Below the pieces are notes generated by a model. It did no database searches, was not told the origin of the DNA, and saw only the letters and a list, made by a program, of their open reading frames with translations. From NCBI GenBank assembly GCA_023653785.1, contig JAMKCH010002909.1, positions 28,152 through 92,151 on the forward strand: 64,000 bases of DNA, written 5' to 3'. Shown piece after piece: positions 10,270-21,890 of this stretch; within the stretch, counting starts at the first letter, position 1, and each line of letters begins with the position of its first letter. A program made the position numbers and the translations under genes. The DNA is from Ophioderma brevispina. Its lineage: Eukaryota; Echinodermata; Ophiuroidea; Amphilepidida; Ophiodermatidae.

Positions 10270-10700
10270 AATACTATACTCCTAAACATCTTTTACTTAT
10301 GCTCATGGGAGACTTTTCAAGATTAATATCTCCACACTGGAGAATGGTATGACCCTAATATGGTGGTGTCAAATGAAAGAGTGAGAAGTGTAGAATACTA
10401 TAATGCAAACCCGGGTGTGCTACTCCTAAACATCTCTTAGTTATGCTCATGTTGGGGACTTTTCATGATTAATATCCCCACAATGGAAAATGTTGTGACC
10501 CCTGGGGGAGTTCCATTGAAAGAGCGAGGAATAAAAGATGCAAAACCGGGGGTGGTACTCCTAAACGTCTTAGTTACGCTCATGTTGGGGACTTCCCATG
10601 ATATCTCCACAGTGGAAAATGTTTTGACCTCCGGGGTGGTGTCAATTGAAAGAGCGGGAATAAAGAATACTATAAATCTGTTGTCCTGCATCAAGGTTAA
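10270..10700 (+). repeat. Tandem repeat, three monomers of about 135-144 bp
   Basis: The word CTCCTAAACATC begins monomers at about 10279, 10423 and 10558. Each continues with TTA.TTATGCTCATG, GGGACTTTTCA.GATTAATATC, CCACA.TGGA.AATG, TG.CC, GGTGTCAA.TGAAAGAG.G. A related solitary unit lies at 7600-7740. The open frames over this array are by-products of the repeat. Confidence 0.8.
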
Positions 10701-10845
10701 AATTGACATGGTAGATGCAAAATTGTACATCAAATAAGCCAGTGACATAGTTTGTATGTGACATTAGAGCTAAGAGAGCATGTCTCTTTCTATTGCTACA
10801 AATATGGTATAATTGTGAATAAGTATACATAATGCATAGCAGTGA

Positions 10846-11075
10846 TTTGCTAATCCGAAACATCGAAAAATCATAAAAATTCATATTTTTATATTTTTGT
10901 TACTGGCATGGATATGCGAACATAACCTGCAAGTGGTTGGCTTAAAATCCGTGTATTAAAGGCAATTAAGGCAGCACTTTTTATCTGATTCTGTAATTTC
11001 TATACGTGCGTATCAAAATTCCGACTTGAGATCAAAAAAGCCTTTCCCAGTGAATATCACAGATTTTCATCGTGA
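10846..11075 (+). repeat. Dispersed repeat, copy inverted at 37690-37910
   Basis: Shared words, read on this strand: TTTGCTAATCCGAAACAT, AAAAATCAT.AAAATT, TTTTTGTTA.TGGC.TGGAT, CTTGCAAGTGGTTGGCTT-type sequence, AATCCGTGTAT, TCTGATTCTGTAATTTCTAT, GTGCGTATCAAAATTCCGAC, AAAAAGCCTTTCCC.GTGAATAT. The plus-strand end leads into the direct repeat at 11050. Nature unknown; probably an old non-coding transposon. Confidence 0.7.
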
Positions 11076-11473
11076 TATTGTGCACCATGGATCAATACAG
11101 TTTGACCTATTTATTATTTATTTATTATTTATGTACATTCTTCTCTTCCTGATATTATCAGTTGTATGTAAGTGCGTTTTTGCCGATGACACTACATTAC
11201 TCTTTACTGCAATCATATCCAACGACCTCCTTCATTTGGATACTGAATGATAATGTCTAAGATTCACATTGGTTTGCAACCACCAACTGACTTTGAAACA
11301 TAAAGAAAACCAAATTCCAATGATCTTTGGGAACAAAAAATGTTGTTATAAATTTTAGTGATATGAATCTGATGTACGCTAAGCAGATATTGAAGAGGTG
11401 ACAAATTTAATACGTAGGTGAATATCACAATTTTCAGCATGATATTGTCCACCATGATCAAATACGTTTTGAC
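11050..11473 (+). repeat. 57-bp direct repeats bracketing an RT fragment
   Basis: Bases 11050-11106 and 11418-11473 are about 85 percent alike by eye. Shared words: GTGAATATCACA, ATTTTCA, TGATATTGT, CACCATG, ATCAA, TTTGAC. The 311 bases between are largely the reverse-transcriptase fragment. They may be a duplication flanking the insertion, or parts of one element. Confidence 0.6.
11101..11405 (+). pseudogene. Non-LTR retrotransposon reverse-transcriptase fragment (palm motif)
   Basis: One frame from about 11160 reads CKCVFADDTTLLFTA, the FADD catalytic motif C of reverse transcriptase followed by the usual TTL. After two stops the same frame continues with NHQLTLKHKENQIPMIFGNK, matching the N-L-LN-KT-M-FG signature that follows the palm in jockey/CR1-type LINEs, and later IEEVTNL. 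The order and spacing are right for this protein. About 100 residues survive of roughly 900-1000 in a full ORF2. In-frame stops and the lost flanks make it non-functional. The family assignment beyond non-LTR is uncertain. Confidence 0.75.
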
Positions 11474-11479
11474 TCAACC

Positions 11480-12485
11480 CAAACTTATTGTTCTTTGCGA
11501 TCATTCGGTAACTGGTGTAAACCAAATCTCGTTTAGTGCATATGTTGAGACCGTCACAATTTGCGGACCGACTGTAATGACAAAGTTCCTCAAAGACCTT
11601 CATTTTTTTTCCACTATTTGGTGGTTTGTTTCCACCATCAAAGCAGTTACTGACTTGTACCCACTATCCCTGATTTATAAGTTAACAAATGCATTTCCAC
11701 ATTTTTTCTTGTCTCGCAATATCGCTGCTAATCCCCTTTAAATCAATCATCTTGTATGTTTTTGTGTTTAGCTATGTTTAAATAGTAGATTTTTCAAATG
11801 AATATGAGACCCCTTGTTCAAAGTTGTTAGATCTGTCCATTCAATGGGTGTATTTCTATTGGGACCAATTTTTCCGGTTTAACCAGAAAAGGGATTAACT
11901 TGTCTCAATAGAAACGCCTCCAACTGCATTTTCCTTGCTTATACCGATGAAAGTTCCACCGGTATATTATCTTCTTTTGAAGGATAACTGCCAATAATTA
12001 TCCGGTCTGTAACGCCATAGAGCCCCACACCGTTCCGATAGAGTCTCATACCAGCAAAGACCGGAAATTGCACTCACATATCAGCAATTGACCACCGTCG
12101 CAACATGTGGCAGCGACTGTTTGACGGTAATAGTAATCCGGGTGTAGCAACGCATTTTGTCATCGCTGACCGGTGATGGGGAAACCTGTTTGGCCACCGT
12201 TTTTAGAATTCCAAAGTTATTTTTTGACACGTTTTTACATTGCACCATGAAAATGACCTCCCCTGCGGCGTTTGTTTGGACACATAGGCAACTAAAGCGT
12301 TAATTTCTGTAGGGGGAGATGCAGATTTCCAGCGAATTTTGACATTTTAGGCTAAGGACATTCTACTCTTCCTGCCTTCTTTTGATCTGACAGTTTGACG
12401 AGGTCACGATCCACAATGGCAAGGGGAGCGCACCACTAATGGCTCTCCCATAGGAACACGTGTGCATTTTTGTACGGTTCCGGTT
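11480..12485. other. No gene seen; one small hairpin
   Basis: A short inverted pair, TATTTCTATTG.GAC near 11849 and GTCTCAATAGAAACG near 11901-11915, brackets about 45 bases. A related word, CAATAGAAACGTC, occurs at about 17926. No coding or RNA gene signal otherwise. Confidence 0.4.
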
Positions 12486-12491
12486 ACAACT

Positions 12492-12783
12492 CAGAGGGTG
12501 TTTTTGAACCAATCCCATAATGCCATTGCAATGTGCATAATGTGCTTATTCCAAACTTGTGGTCCAGTACTTAGGGATAAAAAGTGTACAAGAAGCTCGA
12601 GGACCACACAACATTTCATGAGCATGCAAAGAATCCCTGGCTATAACACTTGGGGGCTATAAGTGAGATGGTGTAGAAGTCAGGATTTTATGTTTAAGAA
12701 TAGGATTGGTGGGATCACATGACCAAAATGAGGTGAAATTTCCCAACACTGGTTCATATGGGATTGACTCAATACACCCTCTG
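12492..12783 (+). mobile_element. MITE with about 30-bp inverted ends, copy A
   Basis: The left end, CAGAGGGTGTTTTTGAACCA, is inverted at the right end as TTGACTCAATACACCCTCTG. The body aligns in reverse orientation with 36802-37100. Shared words include ATTGCAATGTGC, CAGTACTTAGGGATAAAAAGTG, ACCACA..A.ATTTCATGA, TGGTGGGATCACAT. No coding capacity. The second copy makes this a repeated element and not a chance hairpin. Confidence 0.75.
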
Positions 12784-12784
12784 G

Positions 12785-14070
12785 TTTCCCACTAAACAAC
12801 TCCCTGCAATACTTGAGGCATCGTGTATGTTATCAAAATAAAGCTCTTTTCGATGATTTTAGAATATTTGCTTGATTGAACCATCTACTTTTCACATTAT
12901 TTTTTCACATTAAAAAGGGTTGTGACAATTAAGGACCTGGGTAACTAAGTGACCCTGATGATTCTCAGACTTGTACGAATAAACTGCATAATTCTGAAGT
13001 TTATTCTGTACAGTCTGATGACTGCATTCAGTGTCAACGTCTGACCCTGGGTCGCTAGTTGTCACAACCCCATAAAATGCAATAGCTAATTTTACCACCC
13101 CGCGTCACTCATATCTAGGAATGACCACCACCACCACCCCACCCGTGCACATCCGCCGTCCGTATCTTAGGGTTTGCGATGAAACCATGGATTTTGTTCT
13201 CAGGTTATGCAATGTTGACATCAATTTCTATCTTCCATGTCCGTTATGCAATTTGTTCTCCCATTATGACAAATGACCCCCCCGAAAACAACTTTTGTCG
13301 TTGGAATTTGTTTATTTTTTTAATGGGAGTTTTGGAAATTAACCAAAATCCTTTATTTGATGGGGGGACAGCAATCAAGAATCACAATAACAGATAAACA
13401 CATGACAAACAGTTATTAAAATCACACAACAAGGGCGGTCGGTAAACTCATGCATTAGCCTCTTAACCATGATGTGATACTGCATAGCCCTACTGTCGTA
13501 CTGTTTATACCAAGCACGATGAATAGCCTAATTTTTTAAAAATTTGTCACTAACCTCTGCTTGCTCAAATCTAAAGTGAAATCTTGAAGTTTTCATTGAA
13601 CTCCCGCAGTTTTTTAACCCCAAAATACCAAATACTAACCCTCATCACAAAATAAAAATATTTGCAGGTAGTAGTATTTACCACCCAGCATTTCCGATCA
13701 TAAGCGTCTTATGCGTCAATGCGGTTGACCTGTGGCAGCTGACCTTTCGCTGGTAAACCACAACGTCAATCATATTCTAAGCTCTGTGGTAAAATCAGTC
13801 TGTGACGGCCGGCGCATTTTCCAGAAAACGCTGCTCAATAAGCACTATTTTTATCCATAGCAACCGGATAATGGGGTGATCGGGATACTTAGTACTGTCC
13901 GGTTCCTAGAAATCCGCGTCATGAAGAGGTAAACAAGGATTTATTTTAATGGCACTAGGTTACAAGTTGATTACAGTAATACATGCAGCTATGCCTCAGG
14001 TATATAAGATTGTACTTTGAAGTCCTACGTTTACAGATTCACCAGGTTTTTATATAGATCAGGTTGAAAA
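12785..14070. other. No gene seen
   Basis: Simple CCACCACCACCCC stretch near 13126-13142; otherwise no tandem repeat, no transposon end and no coherent reading frame recognised. Confidence 0.35.
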
Positions 14071-14079
14071 GCAATTATT

Positions 14080-14940
14080 TAAAGGGGGGAATGACCCAAT
14101 AAAGTTTCAGCTTGATAGAATGGCCGTCACCCAAAATCTCCATCTATAACGTTTTTGCTCTGATCTTTCAACCTTTTTTGAATGTTAGAGCAAAAAACAT
14201 GATTTTGTAATCCTCATAGGTACGTTGTAAAATTAAAGGCACTATCAGTGATCCACCCAAATAGTCAAAATATTTGAATTTTGCAGGAAACGTGAAGGAT
14301 AAGTCTGTAGAATTGTCATATTATTTTTTCCCAACTGAACAAATCTACAGAAAGGAAGAAAACATTCCTTTTAGAGATTTGATCTCCATTCACATACATG
14401 TTGTAGTAAGATGTCCGTACGGAACAGTAATGACTAAATATCCGATTTTGGTCTTAATTGCGGTGCTTTTTGATCTTATATTACCGCAGCCTCTGTTTTT
14501 TGATGATTTTTTCAATTTTCTGATTTATAAATCACTGTATATGCCTTAATATTGGGTCAACCAAAATGGGGCCATTTTTTGCTCATAACATCCAAACCAA
14601 ACAGGTTATAAAAATAGTAGTTTCTCAGATACCAAATTGGACCACTTCTGGAAAATCTGGGTATCTGGAGGCAAGGTTATTAGTGATCTGACCATAGCCA
14701 TTTAAAGGGGTGACCTAATTTTTAAGAAAAAAGTTTTCATTTTGATACAATGGCATTTCACCCTAAACCCCAATCTGTAAAGTTTTTTGTGACGGATATT
14801 TATAATGCCATTTTGATGTGAGAGCTAAAAAACCTATTTTAAGCCTGTAGAGTGCTGTGTAAATTAATCTTGGTTGAACAAAATGGGGCATATTTTTGTT
14901 CATAACTTTAAAACCAAAAATCTATTTGTCCTCAAGATTT
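14080..14940 (+). repeat. Diverged direct duplication
   Basis: The block near 14080-14165 (TTTAAAGGGG, TGACCCAAT, AGTTT, TTGATAGAATGGC..TCACCC, ATCT.TAA.GTTTTTG) returns near 14700-14795 (TTTAAAGGGGTGACCTAAT, TTGATACAATGGCATTTCACCC, AATCTGTAAAGTTTTTTG). A second word, TTGGGTCAACCAAAATGGGG at 14553, returns as TTGGTTGAACAAAATGGGGC at about 14870. The unit is near 600 bases but shortened in copy 2. It is non-coding. Confidence 0.6.
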
Positions 14941-15715
14941 CACAGGGTCATGCACAGTCAAATTCTTATTTGGCCCATAAGAATAGTGCAAAGCAAATTA
15001 TGACTTGACATCCCAGCCAACTGGCCATCAAAGCCCGTGAAATATGACAAGGAAGTCCACTTTTTAGCCCTATATATGTATGTTAGAGTAGGCAAAACCC
15101 AATGTTCTTCTCAGAAACTAGTCTCTCATGTCTTGTCAATTCTTTTGAAACTCGCACGTATGCAAGTAATGACAGTTCTTGAAAAGTTATGTTGTGGATT
15201 TGAAAATTCTGAAGCAGACTGTTGAGTTTTGGGCATTTGTTCGTACTTTTGTGTTTTTGGATGAATTGTGTTGGTAGGCAAAGATTATCTATATTGTAAG
15301 TCAAAGAAGGACCATTGTAGGGGGGTTAGGTCAACTTTACAAAAGGGTCTACTTTGTCAGAAGTCCTGTTATCCCCCAATAATCCTGCGTACGGCCTGAT
15401 GGGCATAGTTTAGTCTTTTAACATTAGTAGAAATGAATTCATCAGTTAACAGTAAACCGATTCTGTGCAGTAACTGTGTACAATGACCACAATTTATTTT
15501 GAATGGCAAAAAGGTCTAGTCTCCACGTTGCCAAGGAATGTGAACCCGAAATCAATATCCACCCAATGGAAATGCAAGAACTCTCACTAAATTTGAAATC
15601 TGCTATAGTGATTAAACCTTGTTGGACAATCATTTGATTGACACTCTCTCTCTTCCTCCCCCCCCTCCCTCCTTACACTGGTATGACCAGTTTGTTTTGC
15701 TTTTTTGCATTACAG

Positions 15716-15790
15716 AGTTTGAATTGGATTACAATCAACCTACCACAGGTATAAATAAAGAAAAGGTGAAACCAATCCCAAAAGAAAGGT
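15716..15790 (+). other. Candidate exon between splice-like sites (weak)
   Basis: A strong pyrimidine tract (15645-15675, then TTTGTTTTGCTTTTTTGC) ends in ATTACAG just before 15716. A frame follows reading FELDYNQPTTGINKEKVKPI and a few more residues, up to GAAAG|GTAGAA, a possible donor site. No neighbouring exon was recognised and no protein family comes to mind. Confidence 0.15.
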
Positions 15791-16252
15791 AGAAGAGGAA
15801 GCCAATTAAGAGACAACTGAGTGAGAAGCAAACATGGAATCAGATGAGGAAAGGTATAGAAACCACTTATAGATATATGAATACATTCACATAAATTGAA
15901 ATTTAATAGTTAGGAGCTATGGTAAATATGTGGACCACTAGACACCAGAAAAAGGGACCAGTTTAATGCTGGGAGTACATGGCCAAATTCTTCATGGTAG
16001 TTACTGCGCAGCTACTACCAAGTAAACACAGCATTCCCGTTCCACCAGATGTACACTCGCCAGCCAGGGTCCATGTATTTTTGCTGCATAGACGGATAGT
16101 GTAATACTCGGGCTGGTATGTCCTGTCGCGAAGTAGCTACGTGGGTACACGGCTGTCAGCGCGCGCAGTATTTCTCATGAGCCAATTTTTGTTTAGATTT
16201 TTTTGACCATATATTTGCCTTTGTATTAAAAAGTGTGTGAATTTATGTAACA

Positions 16253-16808
16253 TAGCCCCAGTCCCTAAGCCACAAAAAAATAGGCAGATTGTGCAACTTT
16301 GCCTAAAAATCATGAAAACTGGTATGATTTACATATTGAGGCCCCGAACAATTTCTGATCGAGTGCCAAAAATGTAGCGCCCCCTATGGGCATACAGGCC
16401 CGCCCTTTATAGTTTTACCCAATTATGAAAGTTTTTCATTAAAAAACAAATTAAAATTTTGGGTCAAAAATCGGTTCAAAAAAGGGCCCCATTTGGATAG
16501 CAAAAGCATAAATGGATAAAGATTGGATCGATTAGCCCAAATTATTTGGTCGAGCTATGAGTTGCAAAGAAATTTGGGTGAGATGAGTCGAGCCCAATAT
16601 TTTAAAACTCATAGCGGAGCCAAATTAATATTGGGCGTAAATCGTCCGATTTCATCATTAACATTGGCTGTAGGCCACTAGGGGGCGCTACATTTTTTGG
16701 CACTCGATCAGAAAATATTCAGGGGCTCAATATGTATAGGCATGCCAAGTTTCACACTTTTAGGAAAAAGAAGTGCACAAATAATTGTGCTTAGGGACCT
16801 GGGGCTAA
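16253..16808. mobile_element. Foldback element with about 150-bp inverted arms
   Basis: The left arm (16253-16400) and the right arm (16669-16808) are imperfect reverse complements. Paired words: AGCCCCAGTCCCTAAGC with GGGACCTGGGGCT-type end, ACATATTGAGGCCCC with GGGGCTCAATATGT, TCTGATCGAGTGCCAAAAA with TTTTTGGCACTCGATCAGA, TGTAGCGCCCCCTA with TAGGGGGCGCTACA. The 270-base centre holds a second inverted pair (CAAATTATTTGGTCGAGCTATGAGTT against AACTCATAGCGGAGCCAAATT, given in part). There is no coding sequence. The element ends about a dozen bases before the transposon end at 16820. Confidence 0.75.
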
Positions 16809-16819
16809 ATTGGGGTTTT

Positions 16820-16980
16820 GTGTCGCCTGCCCTAAGGCAGTATCAGGACACATAGGGATCACTTGTTCCCACTTGATGTTGTTGATGTCTGTTGTGAAAA
16901 AGGGTTAAACATTTGCCTGAATATCCACAACTTGATGGTGGATTTAAACCATTATTATGTTTGAGAGAATCTTCGTCCAT
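16820..16980 (+). mobile_element. 5' fragment of the GTGTCG-end transposon family
   Basis: Starts with GTGTCGCCTGCCCTAAGGCA and continues with GACACATAGGGATCACTTG, TTGATGTCTGTTGTG, AAAAAGGGTTAAACATTTGC, ATATCCACA..TTGATGG. These words also begin the elements at 30882 and 62815. Homology stops near 16980, so only the left end is present. Confidence 0.75.
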
Positions 16981-16999
16981 ATTACTATACCACAAATGG

Positions 17000-19580
17000 A
17001 AAACGGTATACACGAACTGATGAAGTTTGTCAGTTGTGATTAATATGCATCCGATATATAGTCCTATAAGTCACACAAGTACTATGTACTAAGTTTATAA
17101 TTCCCCCTGTTCCAGTGGTCGCATTTGAGTTGCGTTTATGGCTTCCAGGACGCTTTTGCCGTCGTTAGGATGCATTATAAAAATACATTTTGAATTGAGC
17201 TACACGCGTGAGCTGGACGTGGAAAAAATCCTTGAAATATCACTCCGATTTCATTTCCCCAAGTACATCGCCAAAAAATGTTAAAATTCCCAGTGACTTG
17301 GCGCACTTTCGTGTTGCATTAATTTTGAATTAACAACTTAATTAGGTTTTCAAAGCTTTTTCATTTCTATTTGCATGCCAAAAGTTCGTAAAAATGAGTA
17401 CTCATTTCTTCGGGAATTCCCTGCAAAGCACGCATGCGATACATGAATTGGTCTTACTCACATACTTCATAAACCCCTTATTGACTGAATAGGCACGTAA
17501 AATTACAGGGGAAAGAGTCTACCGGGCAGACAGGACAGTGCATAGGCCATAGAGGGGTACCAATAATTGCTCACACGTGTTTAGTTGGCCCAACATAAGA
17601 TCACTCCGCGCACGTGTCAATAGCTTGTATTGAAGACAGTATAAATTAACCAATGTTGTTATTTCAATTGTCTTAAATTATCGATTGTATGGCTTTTTCA
17701 TATGTCACACTTAATTTTGGAGGTTCACCAATTCAATATTCAAAAGGAACGAATGTTGTGGGATGATATTTGTAAACAGGATGACCCCTGTGTGAATTGT
17801 AACAAAGATAAGGCGGGGTTCGAATAGCGCGATGCTGATGATATGTGCAGATATTAAATTAGCCAAACCACAGCGCAGCGTGGGAACATAAATGTCTGGC
17901 GCTCGTCAAACTAAGCCCTTACTACCAATAGAAACGTCAAAATTGTCTCAAGGGTTCCTGTTGACCAGTCAAGAGATGGCTCTCTAAACACACTTTCCCT
18001 GGACGTGTGGGAGTTAGGATTAAATACCCTTGGGAAAATCGATAGCTGCTTGTGCATAATTACAGCTAATTACATTGATAATCTGTATTTTTATATTTAT
18101 TTTCATTCTTTTTTTACTCTTTTTGGAAAGTCCTGAACCCTTAACCTAACACTTCTGTGGATATCTCGATCTCCTCTATCAGGTATTTGTTGAAGGATTA
18201 AAAAACTACAGATGATACATTTGTTGGCCAATTTTCAAAAAATTTTCCCGCTGACACTATGACTCATGTGGTTTACAAAAATGGCGATTTTCAATGCACA
18301 AAATACCTGTATAATGCATGAAAGCCAATGCACGCCGCAGACAGCACACACAAGATTCGAGTCGATTTGTTGTCTGTCTTCTCCTCTTCCTGCATTCAAT
18401 TCCACCATGTAGCGATAAATGTTGGTTGTTGACTAGGTTCCTTGATCCTTGTAGATCCCTAAATGATCACGGCTCCAAACGTGTGACGAAATATGAAAAA
18501 TCGCGAGTTTTTTTACGAACTGTCCCCACAGAATATTTACAGGCTAACGTGTGAAATCTCTCCGCGCAACAGGTCAGGTGTGTGGCCACCAAACGCATCC
18601 TGTAGGACTTGATCAAAATCTTGGACTGGCACCAGCCGTTTGTACTGAGTGTGATAGGTGTGAATGGCCTTCTTTTCTTTTTTTGCAGTTTTGCAAGAGT
18701 TAGTACTAATTTGGTCGACCTGTCAAGGTCCTCCGTGTTACACAGCCTCTATGGTTAAATCACTTTTCGTTGTAGAGGGTTCCGGACAACCCGTTTTTAC
18801 TGGGGTACTGAGTTTGTGATGAAAAAACAATCTAGTTGCAGTTTGAAATGACTGGTTTTAGGCTTAAAATGGAGTTCTGATTTTCAAGTCACGCTACCAG
18901 CTTTTTCAGATTTATTAATGGTAATCAATTCTGGGTCACTTCTAAGCCCAGGTTCCCGAGGCAAAGTGTTATCAAAACAAAACTGATCCTCTGATGCAAA
19001 AAAACCTCCATATCCTTGGGAATCCATTGTTTTTCAGAGGTATTTGTTTTAAGAAAACTACATGAACGCTAGCTCTCACAAACCAGAGCTTAAAACAAAG
19101 TAACGTTTTAAATGATATCTTTGCAGCCTGGGACACAGGACTAAACCGTATAAGATAAGTCTTCTGGCATGTGCATTTTTCCATTCGAATCTCGTTCGCT
19201 GCTTATGGGCCGTGTAAACAATGCCGCTTTCAATTGTTCGGACGTTGATCAAACGGCACCCAAAAGCGGAGGTTAAAATTAGAATAAAATAGTAAGAAAC
19301 TGGCGATAATCATTATTATTATATGACAAAACGTATTTCAGAACGGCGATGTGGGGGAAATTACCAAAAACAATGGTTTACCTCTGTGCTTTCCGGTTTT
19401 AAAAAAAGTGTGAGAAATAAAATAATGTGGTTTGAATCCATTTTAAAGTACTTGGACTCCATACTTGTAATACTCAAACCTACGGCAGCCTCACCTATAG
19501 AACTATCAATAATATTGTTCGGAGGTAAAAATGTTTTCACTAATTATGGCACTGTCACAAAAACTTTATGTGAATTTGAC
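17000..19580. other. No gene seen
   Basis: About 2.6 kb with only short, motif-free open frames on both strands (for example 18318-18554 plus and 18972-19184 minus). No duplicated block, tRNA-like box pair or transposon end was recognised. Confidence 0.35.
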
Positions 19581-19625
19581 TCACTCTCTCTCTCTCTCTT
19601 TATTTATATATATATATATATTATA
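19580..19625. repeat. TC/TA microsatellite
   Basis: CTCTCTCTCTCTCTCT runs into TTTATTTATATATATATATA. It is a simple-sequence stretch that also produces the artificial hydrophobic end of the 19323-19649 open frame. Confidence 0.9.
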
Positions 19626-20414
19626 TTTCATTCAACTAGAATGATATAATTTCCATAAGCCTATTTTCCATTCCACCTCACCAAGACACTATCATATAAA
19701 CCACATGGATTGAAAACATATTTATTAATTTTAAATATTGAGAAGAGAAACGGTATACAGGAGCCGAGTTTACTTTAAGTGGGAACTTGGGCTACAGGTA
19801 GCCCAGATTGAATATCCAATAACTCATTAAACAACTATATAAAGAAAACGAAAAAGCATATTGAATGCAGCGATTGTTCTGTCCGTGACGCGGATATTCT
19901 ACCAGAGAAGATGGTATAACATTTTAGAAAACCATCTTGTATTCTGTCCAGCTAACCCTGCTTGCTAACGTGTCCAGCCACCACTGGTTACCTGTCTGGA
20001 ACTACTTTTTAATTTAGCCTACGTCTCCATCCCTCGGGCCAGCATATAATTAAACTTGCCATCAGTGCCGCGTACGCGGTGATGATTAAATGATTTATAC
20101 ACACACTGGCCAAAAGTATTGCAACATGCTACAAACAAAATTCATAATCACCAATTGATTTCAAATTACATCATGGATTCTTGACCACGCAATATGTATT
20201 AAATTCCAAAGTTGTGTTTTCCATACAGATGTTATTCCCCAGAATCCATGAGGGTGAAAAAACGTTTGATTTGATTGTCATGTTCCCCAAATATTGCTGA
20301 TTAACGGAACAGCCAACGATAACTTGTCGATTGCACTCCAGAAGGAATACAGACACAGAAACAGAAGAAATGGCGTCAAAACAGCCGTTTAATGAATTGT
20401 ACGGGTTGATTAGG

Positions 20415-20777
20415 GTTTATTTAAATATTTATGGGCGAAAAATCACAGTGGTTGTATAGACCGGAAATGAGATAAAGTCAATGAAAGACACTGTCTTCGA
20501 AAAATTCAAGAAATTCGGAGACGACCGAAATGCAATTTGAATGATAAATCACATGATTTACGCAAATAACGTCTAATTAAGCGTTTCACATTGCATGACA
20601 AAACAGCACAATGTCAACGGTGTGATTAAAAGGTTGTTTTCAAGTTATCATGTGACCCCTTTTTTGCCATTAAATTTTCCGAGTCCAACGATGATGAACA
20701 TGCTCAAATCTTTTATTGACATTATATCTTTTCCGGTCCATACAACCACACCGATTTTCGCCCTAAATATTTAGAGT
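20415..20777. mobile_element. Foldback element with about 70-bp inverted arms
   Basis: The left arm (20415-20487) and right arm (20703-20777) pair: TAAATATTTATGGGCGAAAA with TTTTCGCCCTAAATATTTA, GTGGTTGTATAGACCGGAAA with TTTTCCGGTCCATACAACCAC, ATAAAGTCAATGAAAGA with TCTTTTATTGACATTAT. The interior (about 215 bases) has no coding content. The structure fits a MITE or foldback element. Confidence 0.7.
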
Positions 20778-20779
20778 AG

Positions 20780-21890
20780 ACCCTGACAAACCCGTAAAAT
20801 TAATTTAGCCACTATTTTGCAGCCTTTGTGACGTTCCTATTTCGGTATTTCTTCTGGAGTACAATCGGCAAGTTATCATTAGCTAGCTCCTTAAACCCGC
20901 CATATTTAGGGATCATGGCAATCAAATTATACGTTTGTCGCACTACTTGATTCTGGGAAACAGCATCTGATTGAAAATTACAACTTTGACAACAATTACC
21001 GTTATGTGTAGTTAGGAACTCTTGGTACAATTTGAAATCAATTTTTTAATATAAATTGCTTTCTGCATGTTGCATATTTGGCCAGTGGGTTGTTTTTGGT
21101 GTCGTATTTATTCTTTTGAAAGACGGAGCCGGGAGCGTCAAGTTCTGAAACAAATTGAAGCACAACCAAGTTTTTTAAATCAAAATACGCCAAACAGCAC
21201 CGACTTGGGATTGATAAAAATGCTGCGCATTTTGAAGAGACTTCAAGAATGTGAGATGTGATTGATGTAAGTCATAGTATTCTCTATCTTTCAAAGAATC
21301 CCGTTCAAAATCGAGTGGAAGTGGAAACAAGTCTTTCCTGTTATGTCTAGGTAAAAAAAACCAAATGGGCGGTTGTGGGTGTTGTAGGGGGTGTGCAAAA
21401 GTCATTGACGGTATCATGTTACATTATGCGCCCTCAACGGTGAAAATTGTCGGGGTCCACTATCATAGGTGAACAATTTGAGCCCATTTGTGAAGAAATC
21501 GGAGCATATTTAAGATAACCTTCGTGAGGACCTACATTGACGATTTTTGTTTAATCTCATAAAATAAGTTGTAAGTAATCAAAACGATACCTTTTTTAAT
21601 CCGTTGGACAAGACGAAACTTTGGTTACTTTTGAGCGGTCAAGCATTTTTCACCCCTGTAGTATGAAATTCCCCCCCCCCCTCTGGATTTCCGCCCACAC
21701 CTTGCGAGGCGGCACCCATGCTAAAATGTAATTAACCTTCATAGGAAGACATAAATCCACTGAGAAATGAGCTCTTCTCCCACAGTTCACGGAATCGCTC
21801 CAATGACCCAACTTATTATATTGCATGTAAGTTTCCAAAGCCCGTGATGTAACTTGGTACAAAGAAGGGCCGTGGGATGACCTTTTGACC
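20780..21890. other. No gene seen
   Basis: Open frames at 20812-21030 (minus), 21067-21261 (plus) and 21650-21904 (minus) have no recognisable domain or conserved neighbour. The words GTGATGTAACTTGGTACAAAGAAGGG near 21846 resemble the lead-in of the G-rich repeats at 61270 and 41020. Confidence 0.35.

Noticed and set aside
20103..20125. Mariner-like end (CACTGGCCAAAAGTATTGCAAC)
   Set aside because: Resembles ends of some mariner elements, but no inverted partner was found downstream.
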